Made by a program: the position numbers and the translations under genes
Assembly (NCBI GenBank): GCA_018266575.1
Contig: JAFEAE010000016.1
Span: 282,012-346,011 of the forward strand
Origin: Bacteroidota bacterium
Lineage (GTDB): Bacteria; Bacteroidota; Bacteroidia; Chitinophagales; Chitinophagaceae
DNA: 64,000 nucleotides
Reading direction: 5' to 3'
The notes under the pieces: model-generated
What the model saw: the letters and a program-made list of their open reading frames with translations, nothing else
Told to the model about the DNA's origin: nothing
The model's database searches: none
Shown: positions 1 to 7,898 of the stretch, piece after piece
Numbering within the stretch: position 1 is the first letter of the stretch
Layout of the letters: each line of letters starts with the position of its first letter

Positions 1-1005
1 GCTATCAGTTACACTTTTAATAGAATCTTTTACAAAATCCGCCTGCACATAATAAGGTTCTACCGTTACGTCTTTAGGAAGAATTTTTTTCAGCTCTTTC
101 AGCTTTGCTTGCATCTTATCCGAAATGTCAATCAAATTTGCATTCGGCTGTTTAATAATAGCCAGCAAAATCCCTTCATGCCCGTTTGCATTTATGCGTA
201 CATATTCTTTTGCTTCCTGTATCTGCACATCAGCAATGTCTTTCAACAACACAATTCTTTTCCCGTTATTACTGATCACAATATTTTCAAGTTGCTCTTT
301 TGAATTTACGGAAGCATCTGTAAGCGTGAGGTATAATAAATTGTAATCGCTGATGTAGCCGTTGGATTTGATAAAATTCGTTTGTGCAAGCGCATTACTG
401 ATATTATCAGGCGTAATACTCAGTGTGCTCATTTTTTTTGTATCCAAAACAAGCCAGTATTCTTTTGTTTTACCACCAATCACCCTCACTTCTGAAACAC
501 CTTCCACTTGCGACAGAAATGGTTTGATAGTGTATTGCGCAAGCATTTTCATTTCAATCGGTGTTCTTGTTTTGCTTTCAAGAGAATAACCGATAATGGG
601 AAGAATCGACGGATTCATTCTTTCCACCGTAATTTGTATATCCGGCGGAAGATTATTTCTTACTTCATTGATCTTTGATTCGATACGCTGCAGGCTTATA
701 TCAATATTGGAGTTCCAATCCATGAAGGCAGATATCTCACAGCTTCCTCGGCTTGTAGTACTGCGGATCATTTGCAGGTCAGGCACTTTCTTTATCGCAT
801 TTTCCAGTTCCCGTGTAACCGTGATCATCATTTTCTTTACAGGCATCTGTCCGGCATCCGCAATGATCTTGATCTTCGGGAAAGTAATTTCAGGGAAAAG
901 GGATGTTTGCATTTTGCTATATGCAAACATTCCCCCAAGAATGATGATTACGATAACAACTGTTACCGGGTTTTTATAGGAAGTAAAAAAATTACGGTTA
1001 TTCAT
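1..1005 (-). CDS. RND family efflux transporter, inner-membrane pump (N-terminal 335 codons, cut by window edge)
   Basis: This is the proton-driven inner-membrane pump of a tripartite efflux system. Reading the minus strand from an ATG at 1005 gives an N-terminus with one membrane segment (about residues 12-30, rich in V and I), then the periplasmic porter domain typical of AcrB/CusA-type proteins, including a SLFPEITFPKI stretch just after the first helix. The frame is open to base 1, so roughly two thirds of a usual 1,000-residue protein lies outside the window. The ATG overlaps the stop of the adaptor gene (998-1000) by 8 bases, which suggests translational coupling. The order tolC, adaptor, pump supports the call. 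The exported substrate (drug or metal) cannot be told from this part. Confidence 0.9.
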   Translation of the reverse strand, partial: MNNRNFFTSYKNPVTVVIVIIILGGMFAYSKMQTSLFPEITFPKIKIIADAGQMPVKKMMITVTRELENAIKKVPDLQMIRSTTSRGSCEISAFMDWNSNIDISLQRIESKINEVRNNLPPDIQITVERMNPSILPIIGYSLESKTRTPIEMKMLAQYTIKPFLSQVEGVSEVRVIGGKTKEYWLVLDTKKMSTLSITPDNISNALAQTNFIKSNGYISDYNLLYLTLTDASVNSKEQLENIVISNNGKRIVLLKDIADVQIQEAKEYVRINANGHEGILLAIIKQPNANLIDISDKMQAKLKELKKILPKDVTVEPYYVQADFVKDSIKSVTDS

Positions 1006-1996
1006 TAACGTTATTTTGTACAGCCACTTTCGCAGTGTCGGATAAACCATAGTTGCCGGTAACCAGTATCTGGTCGCCGGGTGAAAATTTTGGTGAAAGG
1101 ATTTCCACCGAAGTATTTGTTTCCATTCCTTTTTGTATCGGCACTCTCACAGCAGTTGTACTGTCAATCAGCTTCATCACCCAAAACTGACTTTGTGTTT
1201 CATCGGTAAGTACAGCCGGTTTGGGAATGGAAACCGTATTTTGCTTTGCTTTTTTTACCAGGCTCACTTTTGCGATCAGGTTTTCCGGAATCTGTTTATC
1301 CGTTTTTACTTTGATAACATAATTCTGAGTTTGCGAAACAGCATCAACAACTGGTAACGCTGCGTCAACATATCCATCTAAAATACTTCCGTCGGGAAGT
1401 TTTAACTGAACGTTTTTATTATTCGGCAAATAAGGCTTCAGTTCGTAAGGAAGATCAAGCAGGAACACAAAACTTTTTGTATCTGTAATCACAGCGAGCT
1501 GTTCATTATCCTGCACATAATCTCCGGCCTGGTATGTAAGCTGGGTAATATACCCGCTTCCCGGCGCTTTAATGTGGATCACACCGTCAAAATGCAATGA
1601 CGTATCAAGCGATGTTACCGTGTTGCCAAGGCTTTGTGCTTCTTTTGTTTTGATGATAAATAAATCCTGACCCTTGCTCACGTATTTTCCCAATTGGGCA
1701 TTTACTAATTGCAAGTATCCATTGGCATTAGCTTTTACGTATGTTTTTAGCAAGAAAGATGAAACTGCATTTACTTCAACCGTTTCGTCCATTGCTCCTG
1801 ATTGAATGTGTGCAACTGTAACCGGGGTTCCTTCAACAGTTGAGTCTGTGCTTTTCATTTCAGCTTCTTTTTCCAAAGGTTTAGATTGACATGCTGAAAA
1901 AGCAAGTGCAATAATGATTACACAAGTCACTGCGGTTGGCATCCTCATCAACCGAAACCGCAGTACTATTTTTTTTATAAAAGATTGTCGTTTCAT
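998..1996 (-). CDS. Efflux RND transporter periplasmic adaptor subunit (membrane fusion lipoprotein)
   Basis: The 332-residue protein bridges the inner-membrane pump and the outer-membrane channel. The N-terminus is basic, then a hydrophobic segment ends in a lipobox (LAFSAC, Cys36), so it is probably a lipoprotein. Next comes a barrel-sandwich (biotinyl-lipoyl-like) region, with GYLQLVNAQLGKYVSKGQ and GYITQLTYQAGDYVQDNE as its two halves, and then a beta-barrel domain. The usual long coiled-coil hairpin between the lipoyl halves is very short, as in many CusB/HlyD-like adaptors of Bacteroidota. The start overlaps the tolC stop by 4 bases and the end overlaps the pump start by 8, so the three genes form one operon. 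An internal Met17 is a possible alternative start. Confidence 0.9.
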   Translation of the reverse strand: MKRQSFIKKIVLRFRLMRMPTAVTCVIIIALAFSACQSKPLEKEAEMKSTDSTVEGTPVTVAHIQSGAMDETVEVNAVSSFLLKTYVKANANGYLQLVNAQLGKYVSKGQDLFIIKTKEAQSLGNTVTSLDTSLHFDGVIHIKAPGSGYITQLTYQAGDYVQDNEQLAVITDTKSFVFLLDLPYELKPYLPNNKNVQLKLPDGSILDGYVDAALPVVDAVSQTQNYVIKVKTDKQIPENLIAKVSLVKKAKQNTVSIPKPAVLTDETQSQFWVMKLIDSTTAVRVPIQKGMETNTSVEILSPKFSPGDQILVTGNYGLSDTAKVAVQNNVNE

Positions 1997-3231
1997 TTTC
2001 TGTTCCAGTAATTCAGTTGGTTGATGATTTGCAATTTGCTTATCGTATTCTGCGTGATCGTATTTCTTGCGGTTAGATAATTGCCAATGGCAATAATATA
2101 GTCAGCAATTTTTGCATCGCCGGTTTCCAGTAACTTTTTATTAGCATCAATTAATCCCTGCGTAAATTTTAACTGGTTGGTTGTTTGATCAATGAGTTGT
2201 TGTGTTGATTGTAATTGTTGCACTAATTGTGCTACCTGTTGATTGTATTGCGTTTTATAAAAATCACGATAATTCTGTCGTGTTAATTCTGCAATTGCAA
2301 TTTTATCGTGTTGCATCTTTTTCTGGTGCCCGTCGTAAATCGGAACTGCAACATTCACCCCGAAACTTGTTCCGAAATTTTTATACGGCAAATACATCAA
2401 TGAAGAAATATAACCTGCATCCGCATATAAAGACACTTTTGGTTTATAACTGTAATCGATCTGTGCATCGCTGTTGCGCAGTTTTAAACTATCCACTTCA
2501 AACTGATGATAGAAAACGGTATTTTCCAGGCCAGGAACGGTTACAGAATCCAGAGCTGGCGGAGGTAAAACAATAAATGAAGTATCTACAACCCCGCTTA
2601 AATAATTAAGCGTAGCAAATTCATTTTGATATTGAAGATGAATTTGATTAAGCACTACTTCCTGTTGCTGAACGGTTACCAAAAAAGTTAGATAATCAGT
2701 TTGCCGATACACGCCTCGTTCTGTAAGCTGTTTTAAAATCACTTCTTCTTTTTTCAGCAAATCGAGCATCTCTTTATTATAGCTGAATTGCTGCGAAATG
2801 CCATAAGCGGTGATATATTGATTGGTGATTGTCTTCTTTAAATCCTGCTCACTGATTTTTCCTGAAACAGTTAATCCTTCATTTTGCAAACGGATGGCTT
2901 CATATTGATTTTGCAGGTTTTGTTTACTTACTAATTTTTGAGTAACACCAACTAATTCGCTCACATTTGCCCCGTTTGTAATTGCATTATCGTAACCCCA
3001 CCCATTAATAACCGGTGCATAATAATTAATACTGTTACCCGCAACCTGTGGCTTATAAGAAGCACGTATTCGCAAACTGTCAATTAAGTTTGAACGGGCC
3101 TGGTTATTATAGTCTTTTAACAGCGGGCTATTGTGCAATGCTTCACCAACATAATAATCCAGCGATTTATCCTGCGCCGATGTTCGGTTACCTATCAACG
3201 TTATTAGTAAAAAGGGGAAAAAAAGTTTCAT
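1993..3231 (-). CDS. TolC family outer membrane efflux channel protein
   Basis: This 412-residue protein is the outer-membrane exit duct of the tripartite efflux system. I chose the ATG at 3231 because it opens directly on a signal peptide (MKLFFPFLLITLIG, ending near TSAQ). The frame extends 11 codons further upstream to 3264, but those codons would spoil the signal peptide. The body shows the long glutamine-rich, coiled-coil helices of TolC proteins, with a repeated pattern in each half, and beta-strand stretches such as YKPKVSLYADAGY. It is the first gene of the operon with the adaptor and pump. Its best alternative is a heavy-metal (CusC/CzcC) channel, and the sequence does not settle which. 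Confidence 0.9.
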   Translation of the reverse strand: MKLFFPFLLITLIGNRTSAQDKSLDYYVGEALHNSPLLKDYNNQARSNLIDSLRIRASYKPQVAGNSINYYAPVINGWGYDNAITNGANVSELVGVTQKLVSKQNLQNQYEAIRLQNEGLTVSGKISEQDLKKTITNQYITAYGISQQFSYNKEMLDLLKKEEVILKQLTERGVYRQTDYLTFLVTVQQQEVVLNQIHLQYQNEFATLNYLSGVVDTSFIVLPPPALDSVTVPGLENTVFYHQFEVDSLKLRNSDAQIDYSYKPKVSLYADAGYISSLMYLPYKNFGTSFGVNVAVPIYDGHQKKMQHDKIAIAELTRQNYRDFYKTQYNQQVAQLVQQLQSTQQLIDQTTNQLKFTQGLIDANKKLLETGDAKIADYIIAIGNYLTARNTITQNTISKLQIINQLNYWNRK

Positions 3232-3332
3232 ATTTATTTGCAGGCATAGAAATCCAGTATACAAATAAATAAAGTGATTCTGAAGGAAATCTGAAGAGGT
3301 TTATTTCACCACATAGGCACATAGATACAAAG

Positions 3333-3361
3333 ACCTGACAGGTTTTTGAAACCTGTCAGGT
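3333..3361. repeat. Perfect palindrome, 13-bp arms, 3-base loop
   Basis: The arms are ACCTGACAGGTTT and its exact complement, separated by TTG. There is no T-run on either side, so it is not a standard terminator. The AGGTTT...AAACCT core is shared with palindromes at 54770-54802 and 58037-58102, which suggests a dispersed palindromic family. Confidence 0.75.
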
Positions 3362-3475
3362 TTGTAACACAATCAGAAGAATCAGTCAAATAAGGATAAG
3401 ATCGCGGTTCGGACAATTGCCGAATGGAATTTCTGCCGAACAAGAATGCAATTATTCCGCTGGAAGAATCGAAGG

Positions 3476-3496
3476 CAACGATGCTTAATAGTAGCA
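3476..3496. repeat. Copy of the CAACGATG / CATCGTTG dispersed repeat
   Basis: These 21 bases recur exactly at 63791-63811, and the following 20 bases are also similar in both places. The CAACGATG core matches the minus-strand form of the CATCGTTGCGTCGCA repeat seen at 5711, 11252, 13043, 56067 and 63660. Confidence 0.7.
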
Positions 3497-3537
3497 ATAC
3501 GTCGGTTACATAAAAAATAAAATCCGCAAAATATGTT

Positions 3538-4449
3538 TTATAATTTCTTTCCCGTAGATGCAATATTCATTACCATATTCACTGGTATTTCCTGTCCTTG
3601 CGCATTTACTTTCATGGTCATTTTCATTTCCATATTCCCGTCAACCGGAACTCCGGTGGAAACATCATAATGTGTATCGCCGGTCATTGTGCCTGTTAAT
3701 TCTTTCACGCCGGTGGAACTGCTGTCTGCACCCGAACTTAGTTTGGAAGAGACTTTTACATCAGCAACATTTCCTGAAACAGAATTCAGCGTGTATGTAT
3801 TTTCCATTTTTACAGGCATCCCGTTTGAGTTGATAGAAGACGTTCTCGTCCATGTATCGCCGGGTTTTACAGGTTTATCGGGATACATGGCAAAAGATTG
3901 TTCGAGGTTTTGTTTGAAGTTGCTCGCATCAAACGATTTGCCCATGTTGCGCATGATCATATCCGAGTTCGGAACGTTGATATTTGCCAGTGCATGTTCC
4001 ATCATTTCCCGCATACCGGTTACTTCTCCCACATGCCCTTTATCATCCATCGTAAATGCAAATTGCCCGCCTTTCATCGCACCGAAAATTTTCAACATCA
4101 TTCCGGTTGGCCCTGTTGTATCCGAAGTTGCACTGTCCGTATCAAATTTCAACGACTGGCCGTTTGCATTCATATCCATACTGATCCTGCTAATTGTTGA
4201 ATTGAGCGTTTTCCATCCGGCACTATCATTGGTAACTTCAAAAAGATAACCCATGCGCATTTTATTTTGCACATTTATATTATTGCCCATCACATTTTCA
4301 GAAATATGCATATCAACTGTTCCGGAGTAGTCCATTTTAGAACCTTTGCCCAGGTTAAATTTCAGCGTTATGGCATCTCCTGAACCGCCGCCACAACTTA
4401 TTAAAATGAAAGAAATAAAAGCAATCGTTAAAAAAATTCTCATGTTCAT
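3538..4449 (-). CDS. Secreted lipoprotein of unknown function, DUF6263-like
   Basis: The 303-residue product begins with a lipoprotein signal peptide ending ILISC (Cys19) followed by a glycine run, as in surface-exposed lipoproteins of this phylum. The mature part is rich in beta-strands and Met, with a LKFNLGKG opening and long amphipathic strands. That pattern resembles DUF6263 proteins, whose function is unknown. I took the ATG at 4449, since the longer frame to 4473 adds residues before the signal peptide. Met11 (4443) is equally possible. It is transcribed divergently from pheS, with about 125 bp between, and no operon partner is visible. Confidence 0.75.
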   Translation of the reverse strand: MNMRIFLTIAFISFILISCGGGSGDAITLKFNLGKGSKMDYSGTVDMHISENVMGNNINVQNKMRMGYLFEVTNDSAGWKTLNSTISRISMDMNANGQSLKFDTDSATSDTTGPTGMMLKIFGAMKGGQFAFTMDDKGHVGEVTGMREMMEHALANINVPNSDMIMRNMGKSFDASNFKQNLEQSFAMYPDKPVKPGDTWTRTSSINSNGMPVKMENTYTLNSVSGNVADVKVSSKLSSGADSSSTGVKELTGTMTGDTHYDVSTGVPVDGNMEMKMTMKVNAQGQEIPVNMVMNIASTGKKL

Positions 4450-4563
4450 AGTATTTGTTTTTGGGTAGCACAATGTAATTGGATTATTTTGAATTTGCTA
4501 ATAACTGCATCTTCTGTTTTCTTTCGGGCTTCCTGCCTTCGCTGACTTTCCGACTCTACACAT

Positions 4564-4571
4564 TATCTTTG
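4564..4571 (+). promoter_or_regulatory. Bacteroidota -7 box (TATCTTTG) 4 bases before pheS ATG
   Basis: An exact match to TAnnTTTG. Only four bases separate it from the start codon at 4576, which places the predicted transcription start on or next to the ATG and implies a leaderless mRNA. No clear -33 TTTG is visible. Confidence 0.6.
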
Positions 4572-4575
4572 CAGC

Positions 4576-5607
4576 ATGGAGCAACTGTTACAACAAATTG
4601 AGGCGTACAAGCAGGAAATTGCGGCGATCGTTCCGAATGGTGCGGATTCGCTGGAAGCATACCGTATTAAGTTTTTAGGCACAAAAGGAATTGTAAAAAA
4701 TCTTTTTGGCGAAATGCGCAATGTGCCAAATGATAAGAAGAAAGAATTCGGGCAGATATTAAATGAGTTCAAACAATTTGCAGAAGCTAAATATGAAGAA
4801 TGGAAGCAGTCGACGGCCATCAGCCATCAGTCATCAAAAAACGAAATTGATCTGACACTTCCCGGAAATGCGTTGCCGTTAGGAACGCGCCATCCGATAA
4901 GTTTGGTAAGAAATGAGATCGTTCACATTTTCGGAAGGCTTGGTTTTTCAGTGGCAGAAGGTCCGGAAATTGAAGACGACTGGCATAATTTCACGGCGCT
5001 TAATCTTCCCGAAAATCATCCTGCACGTGACATGCAGGACACGTTTTATATCAATCAAAATCCGGATTGGCTCCTGCGCACACACACCAGCAGTGTGCAG
5101 GCGCGTGTAATGGAAAAACAGAAACCACCGATACGGATTATTTGTCCGGGCAGAGTTTATCGCAATGAAACTATTAGCGCAAGAGCGCATTGTTTTTTTC
5201 ATCAGACAGAAGGTTTGTATGTGGATGAAAATGTTTCGTTCGCCGATCTAAAGCAAACGCTTTATTTTTTTGTGCAGGAAATGTTTGGCAAAGATGTAAA
5301 GATCCGTTTCCGCCCTTCTTATTTTCCGTTCACGGAGCCGAGCGCTGAAATGGATATCAATTGCCGTATTTGCGGTGGCGTTGGTTGCAACGTGTGCAAA
5401 CATACGGGTTGGGTTGAAATTCTCGGAAGCGGCATGGTGCATCCGAAAATGCTGGAAAATTTTGGTATCGACAGTAACAAATACACCGGCTTTGCATTCG
5501 GAATGGGCATTGAGCGGATTTGCCAGCTTAAATACCGCATCAACGATTTGCGTTTGTATTCACAAAATGATGTGCGGTTTTTGAAACAGTTTACTTCAGC
5601 CGTTTAG
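4576..5607 (+). CDS. pheS: Phenylalanine--tRNA ligase alpha subunit
   Basis: The 343-residue protein is the catalytic alpha subunit of the alpha2-beta2 enzyme that charges tRNA-Phe. An N-terminal coiled coil (residues about 1-80) is followed by the class II catalytic core. Motif 2 is seen in CPGRVYRNETISARAHCFFH, the Phe-binding region in FRPSYFPFTEPSAEMDI, and motif 3 in GFAFGMGIERI. Four cysteines in CRICGGVGCNVCK match the cluster usual in Bacteroidota PheS. Length is normal. The beta subunit gene is not adjacent. Between coiled coil and core, residues about 80-88 are encoded by a tandem CATCAG-type repeat (4817-4836) like those seen between genes. Confidence 0.97.
   Translation: MEQLLQQIEAYKQEIAAIVPNGADSLEAYRIKFLGTKGIVKNLFGEMRNVPNDKKKEFGQILNEFKQFAEAKYEEWKQSTAISHQSSKNEIDLTLPGNALPLGTRHPISLVRNEIVHIFGRLGFSVAEGPEIEDDWHNFTALNLPENHPARDMQDTFYINQNPDWLLRTHTSSVQARVMEKQKPPIRIICPGRVYRNETISARAHCFFHQTEGLYVDENVSFADLKQTLYFFVQEMFGKDVKIRFRPSYFPFTEPSAEMDINCRICGGVGCNVCKHTGWVEILGSGMVHPKMLENFGIDSNKYTGFAFGMGIERICQLKYRINDLRLYSQNDVRFLKQFTSAV
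4817..4836 (+). repeat. CATCAG-type tandem repeat inside pheS
   Basis: Three tandem units (CCATCAG, CCATCAG, TCATCA) lie in frame and encode Ala-Ile-Ser-His-Gln-Ser-type residues in the linker of PheS. The same style of repeat occurs between genes, for example at 9059-9092. Confidence 0.5.
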
Positions 5608-5619
5608 AAAAAAGCCGTG

Positions 5620-5678
5620 AGCTGCGGGCTTTTAGCTATGAGCATTTGCTCGAAGCTCGCAGCTAAAAGCCCATAGCT
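5620..5678. repeat. Imperfect palindrome, 24-base arms, downstream of pheS
   Basis: The arms at 5620-5643 and 5655-5678 are inverted copies agreeing at 20 of 24 positions. The four mismatches are two reciprocal swaps of GC and AT dinucleotides. The centre holds GGGCTTTTAGCT. There is no T-run after the stem, so I treat it as a dispersed palindrome and not a plain terminator. Confidence 0.7.
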
Positions 5679-5686
5679 GTTTTAAA

Positions 5687-5740
5687 TACCAGCATCAGTT
5701 TTCATAGCATCATCGTTGCGTCGCAATCCTTTCATCAGTA
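5687..5740 (+). repeat. 54-bp dispersed repeat, near-identical inverted copy at 56055-56109
   Basis: The block contains CATCGTTGCGTCGCA (5711-5725) with flanks TACCAGCATCAG on the left and CCTTTCATCAG on the right. The complement of 56055-56109 matches it along almost its whole length, with only a few differences. It lies in the promoter region of the 3-hydroxyacyl-CoA dehydrogenase gene. Confidence 0.8.
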
Positions 5741-5772
5741 GAATATAAATTGAACTACCTTTCATCAATTCT

Positions 5773-6618
5773 ATGTCTCAAATCATTTGCATTTGCGGAG
5801 CGGGAACTATGGGAAGCGGCATTGCACAGGTATCGGCGCAAAGCGGCTTCAGTACTGTATTGTATGATGTGAACAAAGAATTTCTTGTAAAAGCAAAATC
5901 AAAAATTGAGAAAGATTTACAATCGCTTGTTGATAAAAATAAAATTACCGGTACCAAAAAAGAAAGTATTTTAAAGCGGTTTCATTTCACTGATGATATT
6001 AATGATTGCAAAGCGGATATCATCATTGAAGCAATCATAGAAAAAATTGAAGCAAAAGAAAATTTGTTTAACCAGTTAGCAGCAATCAATTCTTCACAAA
6101 CTATTTTCGCTACAAATACTTCTTCATTATCCGTTACTGAAATTGCAAAAACGGTTTTGCATCCGGAACGGGTAATTGGTATGCATTTCTTCAATCCTGC
6201 ACCAATTATGAAACTCGTTGAAGTGGTAAACACGAATTACGCGAATGAGAATACCAAACGAATTATTATTGAATTAGCAAAACAATTTGGCAAAACACCT
6301 GTGCTTTGTAAAGATGCTCCCGGTTTTATAGTGAACCATGTCGCACGTCCTTATTATCTCGAAGCGTTGCGGTTGATTGAACAAGGCTCCAGCGATTTTG
6401 AAACCATCGATACATTAATGGAAGCAACAGGTTTTAAAATGGGGCCATTTAGATTGATGGATTTAATTGGCAATGATGTCAATTACGCCGTCAGTTGCTC
6501 TGTTTACGAAGCCATGAATAAACCCGCACGTTTGAAACCATCTTTTATCCAGGAGGAGTGTGTTAAGAACAATGAATTGGGAAAGAAGAGCGGACGTGGT
6601 TATTATATTTACGATTGA
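5773..6618 (+). CDS. 3-hydroxybutyryl-CoA (3-hydroxyacyl-CoA) dehydrogenase
   Basis: The 281-residue enzyme oxidises 3-hydroxyacyl-CoA to 3-ketoacyl-CoA with NAD in fatty acid or butyrate metabolism. A Rossmann domain opens with GAGTMGSG (residues 9-16). The catalytic His138 lies in GMHFFNP, and the C-terminal dimerisation domain starts at PGFIVNHVARPYY, with the conserved Asn. This length is that of single-function Hbd/PaaH proteins, not of the fused FadB type. The stop codon lies within a TTTACGATT repeat that runs on into the gap. A near-match to the TAnnTTTG box (TACCTTTC, about 5756) precedes the gene. It stands alone, so the pathway is not fixed by context. Confidence 0.93.
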   Translation: MSQIICICGAGTMGSGIAQVSAQSGFSTVLYDVNKEFLVKAKSKIEKDLQSLVDKNKITGTKKESILKRFHFTDDINDCKADIIIEAIIEKIEAKENLFNQLAAINSSQTIFATNTSSLSVTEIAKTVLHPERVIGMHFFNPAPIMKLVEVVNTNYANENTKRIIIELAKQFGKTPVLCKDAPGFIVNHVARPYYLEALRLIEQGSSDFETIDTLMEATGFKMGPFRLMDLIGNDVNYAVSCSVYEAMNKPARLKPSFIQEECVKNNELGKKSGRGYYIYD

Positions 6619-6779
6619 CGATTTCGGATTTACGATTTATTCAAAACAGCAACAAGCTGTTAACTTAGAAATCGTATTTCGTACATCGTAATTTTTTTGT
6701 TCTTACATTTATCCCTATTAAAAATGACAGCGAAGATTTGCAGTAACAGAAATCGTAAATCTAAAATCGTACATCCACA
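6608..6779. repeat. Degenerate TTTACGATT / ATCGTACATC repeat tract between two genes
   Basis: The gap consists largely of variants of GATTTACGAT and ATCGTACATC. The left end covers the last codons and stop of the dehydrogenase gene. The right end (about 6751-6779) runs to the ATG of the epimerase gene. Similar tracts occur at 11391, 12887, 17769, 58277, 63541 and 63922. Confidence 0.65.
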
Positions 6780-7772
6780 ATGGTCTTCATTACTGGCGGC
6801 ACAGGTTTTCTCGGCGCATATATTATTAAAGAACTGGTTGAAAAAAACTATGCTGTCCGTGCTATCCGGCGGAAGAACAAACTGCCTTTTTTCATTTCAC
6901 CGGATATTTTTAAAAATGTGGAATGGGTTGATGGAGATATCCTCGATCCTGTTGCATTGAATGATGCAATGAACAATGTTGATGCTGTTATACATGCTGC
7001 AGCAAAAGTTTCATTTACTTCAGACGGAAAAGAAGAGGTTTTCAAAACAAATATTGAAGGAACAATAAATGTGCTGGATGCTGCATTAACAAATAATGTC
7101 AAACGCTTTGTACATGTCAGTTCTGTTGCAGCGCTTGGCAGAACAGAAGATGGCGAACATGTGGATGAAAAAAAACCATGGGATATTGTGAAGCTCAACA
7201 CCAATTATGCAACAAGTAAGTATCATGCGGAAATGGAAGTGTGGCGTGCAATCGGCGAAGGCCTGAATGCGGTGATCGTAAACCCAAGCACGATCATTGG
7301 TTACGGCGACTGGAATACATCAAGCTGTGCCATTTTTAAAAGTGTATATGAAGAATTTCCCTGGTACACAAACGGCATTAATGGTTTTGTTGATGTGGAA
7401 GATGTAGCAAAAGCTACAGTATTATTATTACAAAGTGATATCTGCAACGAACGTTTTATTATTAATGGAGATAACTGGTCGTTCAAAGACCTGTTTATTA
7501 CGATGGCTGATGCCTTTGGAAAAAAACATGCAACAAGGGAAGCTACTCCGTTCCTTGCAGCCATTGCATGGCGGGTTGAAAAAATAAAATCGCTGTTAAC
7601 CGGTAAGCCGACAGTATTAACAAAAGAAAGCGCAAAGATTGCACAGGCAAAAACATATTTTGAGAATGGTAAACTCCTGCAGTATTTACCTTATTTTAAA
7701 TTTACTCCGTTGAAAGAAACAATAGAAACCGCTTGCAAGGCTTATGCGGCGAATGCGAAGGGTGAATTGTGA
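6780..7772 (+). CDS. NAD-dependent epimerase/dehydratase (extended SDR)
   Basis: The 330-residue protein has the extended short-chain dehydrogenase fold. GGTGFLG (residues 6-12) binds the cofactor, HAAAKVSF ends a core strand, and HVSSVAALG with NYATSKYHAE supplies the Ser, Tyr and Lys of the active site. The family acts on nucleotide sugars, flavonoid-like ketones or sterols, and the substrate here is unknown. The closest general resemblance is to dihydroflavonol-4-reductase-like proteins common in Bacteroidota. The ATG directly follows a repeat tract, with no obvious ribosome binding site. Confidence 0.88.
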   Translation: MVFITGGTGFLGAYIIKELVEKNYAVRAIRRKNKLPFFISPDIFKNVEWVDGDILDPVALNDAMNNVDAVIHAAAKVSFTSDGKEEVFKTNIEGTINVLDAALTNNVKRFVHVSSVAALGRTEDGEHVDEKKPWDIVKLNTNYATSKYHAEMEVWRAIGEGLNAVIVNPSTIIGYGDWNTSSCAIFKSVYEEFPWYTNGINGFVDVEDVAKATVLLLQSDICNERFIINGDNWSFKDLFITMADAFGKKHATREATPFLAAIAWRVEKIKSLLTGKPTVLTKESAKIAQAKTYFENGKLLQYLPYFKFTPLKETIETACKAYAANAKGEL

Positions 7773-7812
7773 ACGGTCAATGGTGAATAGCAATGTAAAA
7801 TTGTTCCAAAAT
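7773..7812. repeat. GGTCAATGGTGAAT-type inverted repeat after the epimerase gene
   Basis: GAACGGTCAAT on the left and ATTGACCATTC on the right form 11-base arms with one mismatch. Related GTGAATGGTGAAT and GGTCAAT motifs recur at 23676-23787, 27163-27245 and 55649-55672. Confidence 0.5.
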
Positions 7813-7898
7813 TGACCATTCAGCACATTGGCAAAATACTTGCTTGCATACTTCAGGCTTTGTTTATACGTTTATAGTAAATATTTCAATCGCCAGTT

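Larger units (their letters stand above)
3232..3537. other. Intergenic block with three dispersed-repeat signatures
   Basis: I see no convincing gene in this gap between the tolC and lipoprotein genes. An open frame at 3306-3563 on the minus strand is made largely of repeats and has no signal or domain. The gap holds an ACATAGGCACATAG-type motif (3311-3325), a perfect 13-bp palindrome with a 3-base loop (3333-3361), and near its right end a copy of a repeat found again at 63791-63811. Confidence 0.6.

Noticed and set aside
3306..3563. 85-codon open frame on the minus strand after tolC
   Set aside because: It is composed largely of repeat and palindrome DNA, overlaps the end of the lipoprotein gene and shows no domain or signal peptide.
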